Assembly (NCBI GenBank): GCA_902801205.1
Contig: CADCHE010000002.1
Coordinates: forward strand, 1 to 64,000
Reading direction: 5' to 3'
Length of the DNA stretch: 64,000 nt
Source: an uncultured Bacteroidia bacterium
Lineage (GTDB): Bacteria > Bacteroidota > Bacteroidia > Bacteroidales > UBA932
Of the stretch, positions 1 through 6,644 are shown one piece after another (the first letter of the stretch is position 1; each line of letters opens with the position of its first letter). Both the position numbers and the translations under genes were made by a program. The notes below the pieces were generated by a model. The model worked only from the letters and a program-made list of their open reading frames with translations, did not search any database and was not told the origin of the DNA.

Positions 1-315
1 CCCTATCTTTGTCCGATAGAGGTTGTAAGGCGCACCAAGCTTCGTATGTCTCATTCCAATTCATACTCCGAGTTTTTCGCAAATATAGCAAAAAGGTGGC
101 AACTTACCACCATATTTGGCAAAATTGCCGCCAAATTCCGATAAAATGCTGCCTTGTCTGCACCCACCTTTCCGTAGCAATCACATTTTCGGGAATTTGT
201 CTTCACTCACTATGTGGCCCGAGAACGATTGTCACTTTTGGAAAAGCGAAAATGATACAAGAAAACACTTTCGGAAAAGTGAATTATCGGCAATAGCACT
301 TTTGGAACGAGTCCG
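1..315. other. Gene-free left edge
   Basis: No convincing gene. A perfect -7 promoter element TATCTTTG lies at 4-11 on the plus strand, but no plausible protein follows it; the open frames here have no signal peptide or recognisable domain. The stretch is visibly more AT-rich than the rest of the window. Its right part (233-312) carries three related short motifs described separately. Confidence 0.5.
233..312. repeat. Three copies of CACTTTyGGAA-type motif
   Basis: CACTTTTGGAAAAGCG (233-248), CACTTTCGGAAAAGTG (276-291) and CACTTTTGGAACGAGT (297-312) are three related 16-mers in an AT-rich gene-free stretch. The middle copy is nearly self-complementary at its ends (CACTTT...AAAGTG), as expected for a site bound by a dimer, but no regulated gene is evident to the right. 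Function unknown. Confidence 0.4.
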
Positions 316-420
316 TTAAATCAACCCGTCAAACTTCGTCATCGAGTTCGCCTTGATGGAATCCACGATGTCGAAATAAGGCTTCATGGCCTTGTCGTCG
401 GAGTGGCCGGAGGCCGGCGC
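316..420 (-). pseudogene. Possible 3' remnant of a decayed gene
   Basis: On the minus strand, just below the lipoprotein gene stop, an open frame of 34 codons ends at a TAA (316-318). The peptide includes SGHSDDKAMKPYFDIVDSI and FDGLI at its end and looks like the natural end of a real protein (mixed charged/hydrophobic, no low complexity), but it has no start of its own and its upstream part overlaps the stop of the next gene. I read it as the tail of a gene whose 5' part was lost. The parent family is not recognised; chance translation of AT-poor DNA remains possible. Confidence 0.3.
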
Positions 421-435
421 CACGCGCCGCGCGGC

Positions 436-873
436 CTAACGATACCGGCGGAAGGAGTAGGTGGTGATGCCCGCCGCGGTCTTTTTCTGGATGACCAGCT
501 TCGTGCGGGTCAGCGAAACCACATCGTAAGTCCCGGAAAGACGCATCTCGTAGCGGAGCCCCTGCGTAAGCCAGAGCGTCTTCGTAAAGCCGAGCTGCTT
601 TTTGGAGGCGTTGTAAGAGAACTGCGCCCCGTCGACATCCACATCCTTGAGATCCAGCATCGTGAAGCTGCCCTTCTTGGCCAGGGCGATGCGGGGCTCG
701 CTCAGGGAAAGATAGAAATGGACGCCGGAGTAATCGACTTGATTCTTCGACTCCAGTGCCCACACACCGTAAATGGACCCGGTAAGATCTCCGGTATGGT
801 TCACACGCGACACCCCGCAGGAGGTCAGCAGGGCCATGCAGGCGATGATCGCCGCAAACAACAATTTCTTCAT
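436..873 (-). CDS. Small secreted lipoprotein, unknown function
   Basis: 145 residues starting MKKLLFAAIIACMALLTSC, a classical lipoprotein signal with lipobox LTSC, so the mature protein is lipid-anchored at Cys. The mature part (GSIYGVWALESKNQ...) alternates short beta strands and turns, like the small lipocalin-like lipoproteins of Bacteroidota, but the match is by feel, not by motif. An in-frame ATG five codons upstream is rejected because the promoter TATCTTTG at 891-898 leaves almost no room for it. Followed on the same strand by a possible gene remnant. No functional assignment. Confidence 0.75.
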   Translation of the reverse strand: MKKLLFAAIIACMALLTSCGVSRVNHTGDLTGSIYGVWALESKNQVDYSGVHFYLSLSEPRIALAKKGSFTMLDLKDVDVDGAQFSYNASKKQLGFTKTLWLTQGLRYEMRLSGTYDVVSLTRTKLVIQKKTAAGITTYSFRRYR

Positions 874-890
874 AATCGTTCCGAACAAAG

Positions 891-898
891 CAAAGATA
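891..898 (-). promoter_or_regulatory. Promoter -7 element TATCTTTG
   Basis: Perfect TAnnTTTG 17 nt upstream of the ATG at 873; fixes the start of the lipoprotein gene. Confidence 0.7.
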
Positions 899-948
899 CG
901 GCAAGGTAATCATTTCAGAGATAATATCCAACTGCCCGTCACCCTCCG

Positions 949-1350
949 TCAGGGACAGGGGGATATCCCTTCCTTTCCGTCCAGGGACCACTGGACCTGC
1001 CAGGTGCGGCCGTCGGTCTGATCCAGCAGGATGAAGGTCCACATGGTTTCCGTAGGATAAAGCGTGAATCGTCCGGGGGTCGGATCGCGGCTGTACACAA
1101 GCGGAAGAAGGTTGACCGGGGCCTCGAGACGGTCCTTTTCCTCCATGCCGTACTGAACCATCCAGACCTTCCCGTTGCTGGTGTCCAGTTTCAGGAAGAT
1201 CCAAATGTTTGTCGTCGGGAAAAGCTTGAATCTCGGAATAAAGACTTCGGTTCGCTCCGCTGCGCCGGCCGCGACCGGAGGTCTCTGCCCGAATGCTGCG
1301 CAGCAAAGGAGTATACCGGCCAGGGTGAGGATGAGTCTGTGACGTTTCAT
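949..1350 (-). CDS. Secreted protein with two internal repeats
   Basis: 133 residues with a signal peptide (MKRHRLILTLAGILLCCAAFGQ). The mature protein is two copies of a roughly 40-residue module: RFKLFPTTNIWIFLKLDTSN / GKVWMVQYGME and RFTLYPTETMWTFILLDQTD / GRTWQVQWSLD. Each copy carries the pattern RF-L-PT--W-F--LD---G--W-VQ, i.e. a beta hairpin with conserved aromatics. The pattern resembles small Bacteroidota proteins of unknown function that carry this WxFxLLDxxxGxxWQVQW unit. Probably periplasmic. It has its own promoter (1393-1400). No catalytic motif is visible. Confidence 0.75.
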   Translation of the reverse strand: MKRHRLILTLAGILLCCAAFGQRPPVAAGAAERTEVFIPRFKLFPTTNIWIFLKLDTSNGKVWMVQYGMEEKDRLEAPVNLLPLVYSRDPTPGRFTLYPTETMWTFILLDQTDGRTWQVQWSLDGKEGISPCP

Positions 1351-1392
1351 GATGATCGCTATTTATTCGTTCGCAGGATAACCCTCGTCTTA

Positions 1393-1400
1393 CAAAGATA
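1393..1400 (-). promoter_or_regulatory. Promoter -7 element TATCTTTG
   Basis: Perfect TAnnTTTG 42 nt upstream of the ATG at 1350. Confidence 0.65.
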
Positions 1401-1679
1401 AAGCCAATGGCCGCCGCCTGAAAGATGCGGATGGCTGATATGCCGACAGGGATTACAAGGACTTCGCTTCTTCCTTCGCGGAAGAATCCCCCAAGTGTGT
1501 CCTAATTGGTAAAAGAAATTAGTCTGTAATCTTGAAGAAACAGACTTATGTGGAAATTCCGAAGCAAAGTAGTCCCCTCGTTCTCTTGTAAGTGGGACCC
1601 CTTGTCGTCGGAGCGGCCGCCGGGTGACAAATCCGGCGGGATGCAGGGTTCGCGGCTCCTCACTTCCGGAAATAAATGC
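1401..1679. other. Divergent intergenic region with small hairpins
   Basis: No gene. A 7-bp hairpin TTCTTCC/GGAAGAA with loop TTCGC lies at 1468-1486, and a weak inverted pair AGTCTGT/ACAGACT at 1521-1546. A 14-nt match CCTTGTCGTCGGAG recurs near 1601 and near 389. Because the flanking genes diverge, the hairpins are not terminators of either. Significance unclear. Confidence 0.35.
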
Positions 1680-1687
1680 TATCTTTG
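1680..1687 (+). promoter_or_regulatory. Promoter -7 element TATCTTTG
   Basis: Perfect TAnnTTTG only 6 nt before the ATG at 1694, so the mRNA is predicted to start at or next to the start codon. Confidence 0.7.
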
Positions 1688-1693
1688 TTTACC

Positions 1694-2383
1694 ATGAACC
1701 ACAAGACATCCATCATAGACGGCCGCGAGTGCTATATTTATAACGCTGTAAAACCCAGATATTTCCTGATCCAGACATTGGGGAATCACGAACGCGGGAT
1801 CTTCGACCGGACGGCGGAGTTGATCGCCCAGGCGTGCGACGTCCCTTTCGTCCAGGCGGCCTTCCAGGTGTTCGACTGGGACCTTGACCTCACTCCGTGG
1901 CACGATGATGCCATCAACCGGAAGCCGGAAGTGGGCACCAAGACCGGCGAGACACTCCGCTATGTGACGGAGTCGCTTCTGCCGGCCCTGAAAGCGGAAT
2001 TCGGGAATCTGCCTGTCATTCTGGGCGGCTACTCCCTGGGGGGACTGTTCGCAATCTGGTCGTCCACGCAGACGGATTGCTTTACCGCCATTGCGGCAGC
2101 GTCGCCTTCCCTCTGGATCAAAGACTGGCTGGACTTCGCAAAAACACATCCGGTGAAGGCCGGAAAGGTGTACTTGAGCCTGGGAGACCGGGAGGAGCAC
2201 GTAAAGAACCGGGCGATCGCCCGGGTGGGCGACAGCGTCCGCGGCGAATATGAACTTCTCAAGGCTTCGCTTGGAAGCGGAAACTGCACCTTGGCCTGGA
2301 ATCCCGGGAACCATTTTCAGGACGAAGACAAGCGGCTCGCGGCGGCTTTTTCATGGTGTATCAATGCGTTGGAGGGGAAGTGA
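1694..2383 (+). CDS. Alpha/beta-hydrolase esterase
   Basis: 229 residues, cytoplasmic (no signal peptide). The nucleophile elbow GGYSLGG gives the catalytic Ser; SLGDREEHV supplies the likely catalytic Asp and NPGNHFQDE the His, in the usual Ser-Asp-His order. The compact size and the SLGDxE...NxH spacing resemble the IroE/Fes-type (esterase D-like) hydrolases that cleave small esters. Substrate is unknown. The start is set at the ATG (MNHKTSIIDGRECY) because the promoter element overlaps the more upstream ATG. It stands alone between divergent and unrelated genes. Confidence 0.8.
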   Translation: MNHKTSIIDGRECYIYNAVKPRYFLIQTLGNHERGIFDRTAELIAQACDVPFVQAAFQVFDWDLDLTPWHDDAINRKPEVGTKTGETLRYVTESLLPALKAEFGNLPVILGGYSLGGLFAIWSSTQTDCFTAIAAASPSLWIKDWLDFAKTHPVKAGKVYLSLGDREEHVKNRAIARVGDSVRGEYELLKASLGSGNCTLAWNPGNHFQDEDKRLAAAFSWCINALEGK

Positions 2384-2396
2384 TCCCGATTATGCG

Positions 2397-2404
2397 TATA
2401 TTTG
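2397..2404 (+). promoter_or_regulatory. Promoter -7 element TATATTTG
   Basis: TAnnTTTG 26 nt before the ATG at 2431, directly behind the stop of the esterase gene. Confidence 0.55.
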
Positions 2405-2430
2405 AAAAGGAAAGCAGACAATCCCCGTTT

Positions 2431-2706
2431 ATGACCAGGAATAACGTTCTTCTCTCGGCGGTGGCCCTCCTTTTCGGAGCGGTCTCCTTCGCGCAGGTCC
2501 ACCGCATGGACATCGACCTCAAGAAGAAAGAGACCGTCAAGGCGGTCGAGTGCGTCGAGTTCCACTCCGACTTCCTGTATCAGGACAATACCCTGGACGC
2601 TCCGGAGCAGGTCGTCCCTGTCAAAGCCTCCTTCACCGGCGAGGGAAAAACCCTCTCCGCCACGGTGGAGCCGCTTACCTTTGCGGTCTACATCCTGACG
2701 AGGTAA
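2431..2706 (+). CDS. Short secreted protein resembling a GH51 C-terminal tail
   Basis: 91 residues: a signal peptide (MTRNNVLLSAVALLFGAVSFAQ) followed by about 70 residues. The mature part reads like the last beta-sandwich strands of GH51 alpha-L-arabinofuranosidases: a run ending in EFHSDFLYQDNTLDAPEQVVP, then a final strand pair ending VEPLTFAVYILTR, where the enzymes typically have NTFDxPExVxP and PPYSVxVLxL. No catalytic domain is present. It is either a remnant made by an in-frame deletion that joined signal peptide to tail, or a small protein that convergently looks similar. It has its own promoter and an intact frame. Confidence 0.55.
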   Translation: MTRNNVLLSAVALLFGAVSFAQVHRMDIDLKKKETVKAVECVEFHSDFLYQDNTLDAPEQVVPVKASFTGEGKTLSATVEPLTFAVYILTR

Positions 2707-2739
2707 GGGAATAATCCTCCTGTACGATGCCGGCGTGCG

Positions 2740-3474
2740 TCAGAAGCGCAGCGCCAGGCCGACGCCGTTGCCCGTGGCGCCGAAACGGAGATTATAATCA
2801 TCCGCAATGGCATTCAGCTTCCGGTTTCCCCGGATCCACAGCGGTATACCGACGCCGATGCAGGCCGCTCCGGCGATCCCCCCGGCAACGTAAAGGCCTC
2901 CCAGGTTCGACTGCGCCGACTGCTGCATGTGCCCGGGCATGTTCATTGACGCGACGCCGCGGTTGTAGTCCGCCTCCATGGCGCCACTGACCACTGAAGA
3001 AATCAGCAGTGCGGTTCCTGCCGTGGTGAGCCAGAAGCCCCATTGGTACTGGCGGTTTGCCTTCAGGTATTCGCTTCCGTACAGGGATACGCCCAGATAA
3101 TCCCGCATCTGTTCGGCATACAGCCGTCCGCGACGGTCGTAGTAATGTCCCCATCGGTATTCAAGCGGTCCGTAAGGCCCGTATCCGTAGGGATCATAGG
3201 CGTAGGGACTGGGGACGAGCAGGGTAGAAGGAGCGAAGGATTTCTCCGTCCCATTCTGGAATACAATCCGGATAATGCGGGCGACGGACATCCGGTAGTC
3301 CGGGCCGTCCAGGTTGTCGAACGTCTTGTAAAGGACATCTTTGTCATTGATCTCGAGGACTTTCGCCTCAATGGAACGACCCTCGACCGTATGGATGACA
3401 TCTTGCGCGAACGCCTTTCCGCAAAAGGCCAGCAGCACGCAGATAAGGAGTGTTCGTTTCGTTTTCATCATCAT
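2740..3474 (-). CDS. Secreted/membrane protein of unknown function (duplicated family)
   Basis: 244 residues starting MMMKTKRTLLICVLLAFCGKAFAQ (signal peptide). Residues about 25-80 form a small beta domain (IEAKVLEINDKDVLYKTFDN / LDGP) shared with the protein at 6454-7212; then a Tyr/Gly/Pro-rich linker (PYAYDPYGYGPYGP) and two hydrophobic stretches (about 145-165 and 190-215) that look like membrane segments, ending in a short barrel-like GVGLALRF. A 28-nt repeat (3481-3508) lies just upstream of the start and recurs upstream of the paralogue at 5820-6401. Function not known; likely envelope. Confidence 0.7.
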   Translation of the reverse strand: MMMKTKRTLLICVLLAFCGKAFAQDVIHTVEGRSIEAKVLEINDKDVLYKTFDNLDGPDYRMSVARIIRIVFQNGTEKSFAPSTLLVPSPYAYDPYGYGPYGPLEYRWGHYYDRRGRLYAEQMRDYLGVSLYGSEYLKANRQYQWGFWLTTAGTALLISSVVSGAMEADYNRGVASMNMPGHMQQSAQSNLGGLYVAGGIAGAACIGVGIPLWIRGNRKLNAIADDYNLRFGATGNGVGLALRF

Positions 3475-3480
3475 TCCGTT

Positions 3481-3508
3481 TTCCCTGCGTCCTGCAAGAA
3501 GCGTGCAA
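3481..3508 (-). repeat. 28-nt leader repeat, copy 1
   Basis: An exact 28-nt sequence (minus strand beginning TTGCACGCTTCTTGCAGGAC) 6 nt upstream of the start at 3474; the identical copy is at 6413-6440, 11 nt upstream of the ATG at 6401. Shared 5'-leader of two family members, either duplicated with the gene or conserved for regulation. Confidence 0.75.
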
Positions 3509-3562
3509 GATGGAGCATTATTACGAGTGGGAGTATTGTCTCTCTTATGGTGAAAAAAATTG

Positions 3563-3570
3563 TAACTTTA
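3563..3570 (+). promoter_or_regulatory. Possible promoter -7 element TAACTTTA
   Basis: One mismatch to TAnnTTTG; lies 73 nt before the ATG at 3644 in an AT-rich stretch. Confidence 0.35.
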
Positions 3571-3643
3571 TACGATTGTTTAAATGTTTGCTTTATTCCA
3601 GACTCTCAGGAAGGAGAACTGCCTGGCTAACTGTAATAAATCG

Positions 3644-5104
3644 ATGGTAAAGGAAGACGTATTATTTGGGTACGCGTTATTAGATAACACCCGGCAGGTG
3701 GTCGGTATCGGAGAGATTGACCGGTCGTTTACACGGATGCATAAGTTTTACTGTCCACACTGCCACAAAGAAATGTATGCCACGCTCGGCGAGATCCGCC
3801 AACGTCATTTCCGCCACAAAGGGGACAAATGTCAGTACAGCAAGTACCTGCATGATTTGGCCGAACATGTATTTTTGGAAGAATACACAAAGTGCCTGAA
3901 AGAAGGATTACCATTCAACTTTGAATTCAGCATCCCGCGACCCTGTAATGAGGCCTGTGTCCTGAAGCAACATGCTGATTGTAAAGAGCATTACTTCCAC
4001 AGAAAAGTTGACCTCACGAAAGAATACACCCGAATCTCCCTCGAGACGCGTGTGGAGATTGATGAGCGATACCGCCGACCGGACATTCTTTTGGAATCAT
4101 TGGACGGTAAGCAACTTTGGGTGGAAATCTGGGTATCCCACGAGACGGAGGTAGATAAGCGCAAGGACGGTCGAATCATCGAAATCAAGATTGAATCCGA
4201 AGAAGATTTGGAGATGATTCGTCGGCATAACATTGTTCTGTCCCAAGGAAGAGGCCAAATAATTCGCGTTTTTAACATTGATGCGGATGTGGCCGACTCT
4301 CTATTTCTGGATGATGAGAGGCTTGTCTGTGGCTATCCTTGTGAAAAGTATTTCTGCTTAGAGTTTGGCACTTTTGAACCGAAGGTTGAAGTGATCGATT
4401 ACATCAAAGACACAATTGGCCGGGGTCTTAAATATCGGGTGATCTTGCGTCTGAACTGGAAAGGTCGCCACGATACCACAGAAGGCTTCAAGGGAAAGCA
4501 GACAACACTTGATGAACTTCGAGACGTGTTCAGCCGGCGATTCCTTTCCTATAGCATGGATGGTGGTTTGAATTATGACAAATCGTATGATGAATTAATC
4601 ATAACGGAATGGAAGGACAAATCCGTCAGGCCGAATCCTGCTCCGCGAAGTACACCATCCTACCCTTCACAAAACAGACAATATAGACGAGTTCCCGAGC
4701 AACCGGCGGCTACGACGGCAGATATCTCCGAAGTGGAATGGATCGACCTTGGTCTTCCGTCAGGAACTCTTTGGGCGAAGGAAGATACCGGCGGGGGGAT
4801 GCCTTTTGAAACCGCAAGAACGACCTATGGTGCAAATCTGCCCACAAATAAAATGGCAGAGGAACTACAAGAGTATTGTGTTAAGAAGTGGGACTATCAG
4901 GCTCACGCTTTGGTTCTCACGGGGCAGAATGGGAATTCCATTTCATTCTTTTACAATCGGAGTTGCAAGTCTTACTGGCTCCGTGATTATGATGATGCGG
5001 GTGACTTGCTGTACGCCCGATGTTTCCATATTGAAGCGGGTTATCCTTTCTGGATAAACAATGCGGATGTTACTCATGACCTTAACATCCGCCTTGTCAA
5101 GTAA
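3644..5104 (+). CDS. CoiA-like nuclease fused to C-terminal Fib_succ-type domain
   Basis: 486 residues. N-terminal zinc-finger-like segment (FYCPHCHKEMYA ... RHFRHKGDKC) followed by a PD-(D/E)xK-like core RRPDILLES / KQLWVEIWVSHETE, the arrangement of competence protein CoiA family nucleases (Cys2/His motif, then D...ExW). The middle (about 230-350) has no clear family. The last about 115 residues begin WIDLGLPSGTLWAKEDTGG and continue to an aromatic-rich end, resembling the Fib_succ_major/FISUMP-type modules usually found on secreted Bacteroidota proteins, which is odd for a nuclease without signal peptide. The gene is visibly more AT-rich than its neighbours, pointing to recent acquisition. 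An upstream ATG at 3584 would add 20 residues. DNA uptake or defence are both possible roles. Confidence 0.7.
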   Translation: MVKEDVLFGYALLDNTRQVVGIGEIDRSFTRMHKFYCPHCHKEMYATLGEIRQRHFRHKGDKCQYSKYLHDLAEHVFLEEYTKCLKEGLPFNFEFSIPRPCNEACVLKQHADCKEHYFHRKVDLTKEYTRISLETRVEIDERYRRPDILLESLDGKQLWVEIWVSHETEVDKRKDGRIIEIKIESEEDLEMIRRHNIVLSQGRGQIIRVFNIDADVADSLFLDDERLVCGYPCEKYFCLEFGTFEPKVEVIDYIKDTIGRGLKYRVILRLNWKGRHDTTEGFKGKQTTLDELRDVFSRRFLSYSMDGGLNYDKSYDELIITEWKDKSVRPNPAPRSTPSYPSQNRQYRRVPEQPAATTADISEVEWIDLGLPSGTLWAKEDTGGGMPFETARTTYGANLPTNKMAEELQEYCVKKWDYQAHALVLTGQNGNSISFFYNRSCKSYWLRDYDDAGDLLYARCFHIEAGYPFWINNADVTHDLNIRLVK

Positions 5105-5158
5105 ACCTACCCCGCCCCTCCTCCGCCAAATCCCCTTCCTCCGAACACAAAAAATTCC

Positions 5159-5166
5159 TATCTTTA
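5159..5166 (+). promoter_or_regulatory. Promoter -7 element TATCTTTA
   Basis: One mismatch to TAnnTTTG; 16 nt before the ATG at 5183. Confidence 0.5.
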
Positions 5167-5182
5167 CCTCATCAACCGCCAC

Positions 5183-5740
5183 GTGATGAAATACAGGAAC
5201 CTATATTGCTCACCCAAATACTCCGACGGCGACAAAACCTACTACGGCAGCGTCGAAGGAGTCCCCGAGATATCCCTGATCGAAGCCGGCAGCCTCGAAG
5301 ACTTCGAGCGTCTCTTCAAACAGGCCGTCGACGACTACCTGGACAACAAACCGTCACACAAGCGCCTGGGCGGGGTGATCGGGATCCTTGCCGTCCTGCT
5401 CGTGGCCGGAATCGCCGTCGTCACCTGCCCCGGCAAGCAGGCGCACAAGGACGCCATCCTCGCCGTCATCAACGAGACCCTCAACGAAGGGCTCAAAAGC
5501 ACCCTCGAAGACGAGGAAGGAGGAGCGGCCCTGGCCCTTTGGGGCGCCACTGTGGGCACCTCGATGACCGGATGGCTCCTGAACGAAAACTTTTCCGTCG
5601 AAAACCGCTTCGTCTACAGCGTAGGAAAGTTCAATGCGGGAGATGGTCCCCGGAGGGTATCCGTCGGCCTCTTCGGCCACGTGTTCACCTTCAGCAAAAC
5701 CGACCTCGAACGCGAACTGGAAAAGACCTTCGGAGAATAA
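5183..5740 (+). CDS. HicB-like domain fused to membrane segment and DUF4359-like domain
   Basis: 185 residues. Residues about 3-53 resemble the HicB antitoxin fold: strand KYSDGDKTYYGSVEGVPEI, then SLEDFERLFKQAVDDYLD, the pattern of HicB partner-binding domains. Residues about 62-82 (GGVIGILAVLLVAGIAVV) are a membrane helix, and the rest (CPGKQAHKDAILAVINETL ... ) matches the look of DUF4359-type periplasmic domains (CPxxxxHKxA...). No HicA-like toxin gene lies next to it. The combination suggests the HicB fold has been reused as a cytoplasmic sensor or binding domain of a membrane protein. ATG at 5186 is an equally good start. Confidence 0.6.
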   Translation: MMKYRNLYCSPKYSDGDKTYYGSVEGVPEISLIEAGSLEDFERLFKQAVDDYLDNKPSHKRLGGVIGILAVLLVAGIAVVTCPGKQAHKDAILAVINETLNEGLKSTLEDEEGGAALALWGATVGTSMTGWLLNENFSVENRFVYSVGKFNAGDGPRRVSVGLFGHVFTFSKTDLERELEKTFGE

Positions 5741-5815
5741 CACTTCGTTTCGGGTACTCTCTCTATTCCATCCACACGAAATTCTCGTTTCTGGCGCCGA
5801 AGGTCCATCTTGTCT

Positions 5816-6004
5816 CCGGTCAGAATGTGATTCTGAGCGACAGGCCGGCGGTCGGCGTGGTTCTGGCGGCGGAGCCGGATTTCGGTGCGGCGGCGAAGAA
5901 GGGTTCAATCTTCCAGTCCATCGCCGCCCTTTGCTGACGGAGGTCCTGGTAGTACATGTTCTTGATCTTCGCGACACGGACGGCGTCGCAAATGCTCCAG
6001 ATGT
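5816..6004. repeat. Tandem duplication, left copy
   Basis: The 3' end of the gene at 5820-6401 is almost identical to 6450-6644, the 3' end of the next gene; only a handful of substitutions and a 6-nt insertion (CGGCGG type) separate them. Evidence of recent tandem gene duplication or gene conversion. Confidence 0.85.
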
Positions 6005-6401
6005 CGCAAGTCAGGTAACCCGTTATGTACAGTAACAAGCCGGCCTCCAGAAAAGCGCCGTCTTTGTAGCCGGCAAGAGCTGCCGGCACGATGCCTCCCA
6101 GCAGGCAGCCTCCGAAAAAACGCAGGGCCCGGCCCCATTCTCCCGCTACGGCCTGACCCAGTCCGGGCACAAAATATGAAGCGATGCCCAGCAATGCGGG
6201 ACTGTACGGGTCTCCGGGCAGGCGGACATAGTTGCCTGCGTAGTAGAGGTCCTTGTACTCGCGGTATTTCATGCCTGGTCGGATTTCGACGACCGTGGCT
6301 TCGTTTTCTTCGCCGCTGGGCGCTGTAAGCAGGTCCTGGGCATCGGCCAGGACGAGGCCGCCCAGCCAGGCGGCGGCAAGCAGAAGGATTCTTTTTATCA
6401 T
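5820..6401 (-). CDS. Truncated paralogue of the 6454-7212 secreted protein
   Basis: 193 residues beginning MIKRILLLAAAWLGGLVLAD (signal peptide, nearly the same as its neighbour). Compared with the protein at 6454-7212 it lacks about 57 residues: ATVVEI is joined directly to RPGMKYREYKDLYYAGNYV, so the small N-terminal beta domain is cut out in frame. The hydrophobic region (GIASYFVPGLGQAVAGEWGR, then two predicted membrane helices) and the conserved tail (KNMYYQDLRQQRAAMDWKIE, PFFAAAPKS) are kept. It is either a functional shortened form or the start of decay. Start chosen at the ATG just after the shared 28-nt leader repeat. Confidence 0.7.
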   Translation of the reverse strand: MIKRILLLAAAWLGGLVLADAQDLLTAPSGEENEATVVEIRPGMKYREYKDLYYAGNYVRLPGDPYSPALLGIASYFVPGLGQAVAGEWGRALRFFGGCLLGGIVPAALAGYKDGAFLEAGLLLYITGYLTCDIWSICDAVRVAKIKNMYYQDLRQQRAAMDWKIEPFFAAAPKSGSAARTTPTAGLSLRITF

Positions 6402-6412
6402 CGTTTGGTTTA

Positions 6413-6440
6413 TTCCCTGCGTCCTGCAAGAAGCGTGCAA
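6413..6440 (-). repeat. 28-nt leader repeat, copy 2
   Basis: Exact copy of 3481-3508, here 11 nt upstream of the ATG at 6401. See that entry. Confidence 0.75.
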
Positions 6441-6449
6441 AGGATGATT

Positions 6450-6644
6450 CCGGTCAGAAGGTGATGCAGAGCGACAGGCCGGCGGTCGGCGTGGTTCTGG
6501 CGGCGGGGCCGGCGGCGGATTTCGGTGCGGCGGCGAAGAAGGGTTCAATCTTCCAGTCCATCGCCGCCCTTTGCTGGCGGAGGTCCTGGTAGTACATGTT
6601 CTTGATCTTCGCGACACGGACGGCGTCGCAGGTGCTCCAGATGT
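6450..6644. repeat. Tandem duplication, right copy
   Basis: Partner of 5816-6004; the 3' end of the full-length family member. Confidence 0.85.

Noticed and set aside
329-1306. Minus-strand open frame of 325 codons over the first two genes
   Set aside because: It runs across two genes with good signal peptides and promoters, in a different frame; Arg/Gly-rich shadow.
1468-1486. Hairpin as a terminator
   Set aside because: Flanking genes diverge and no T run follows.
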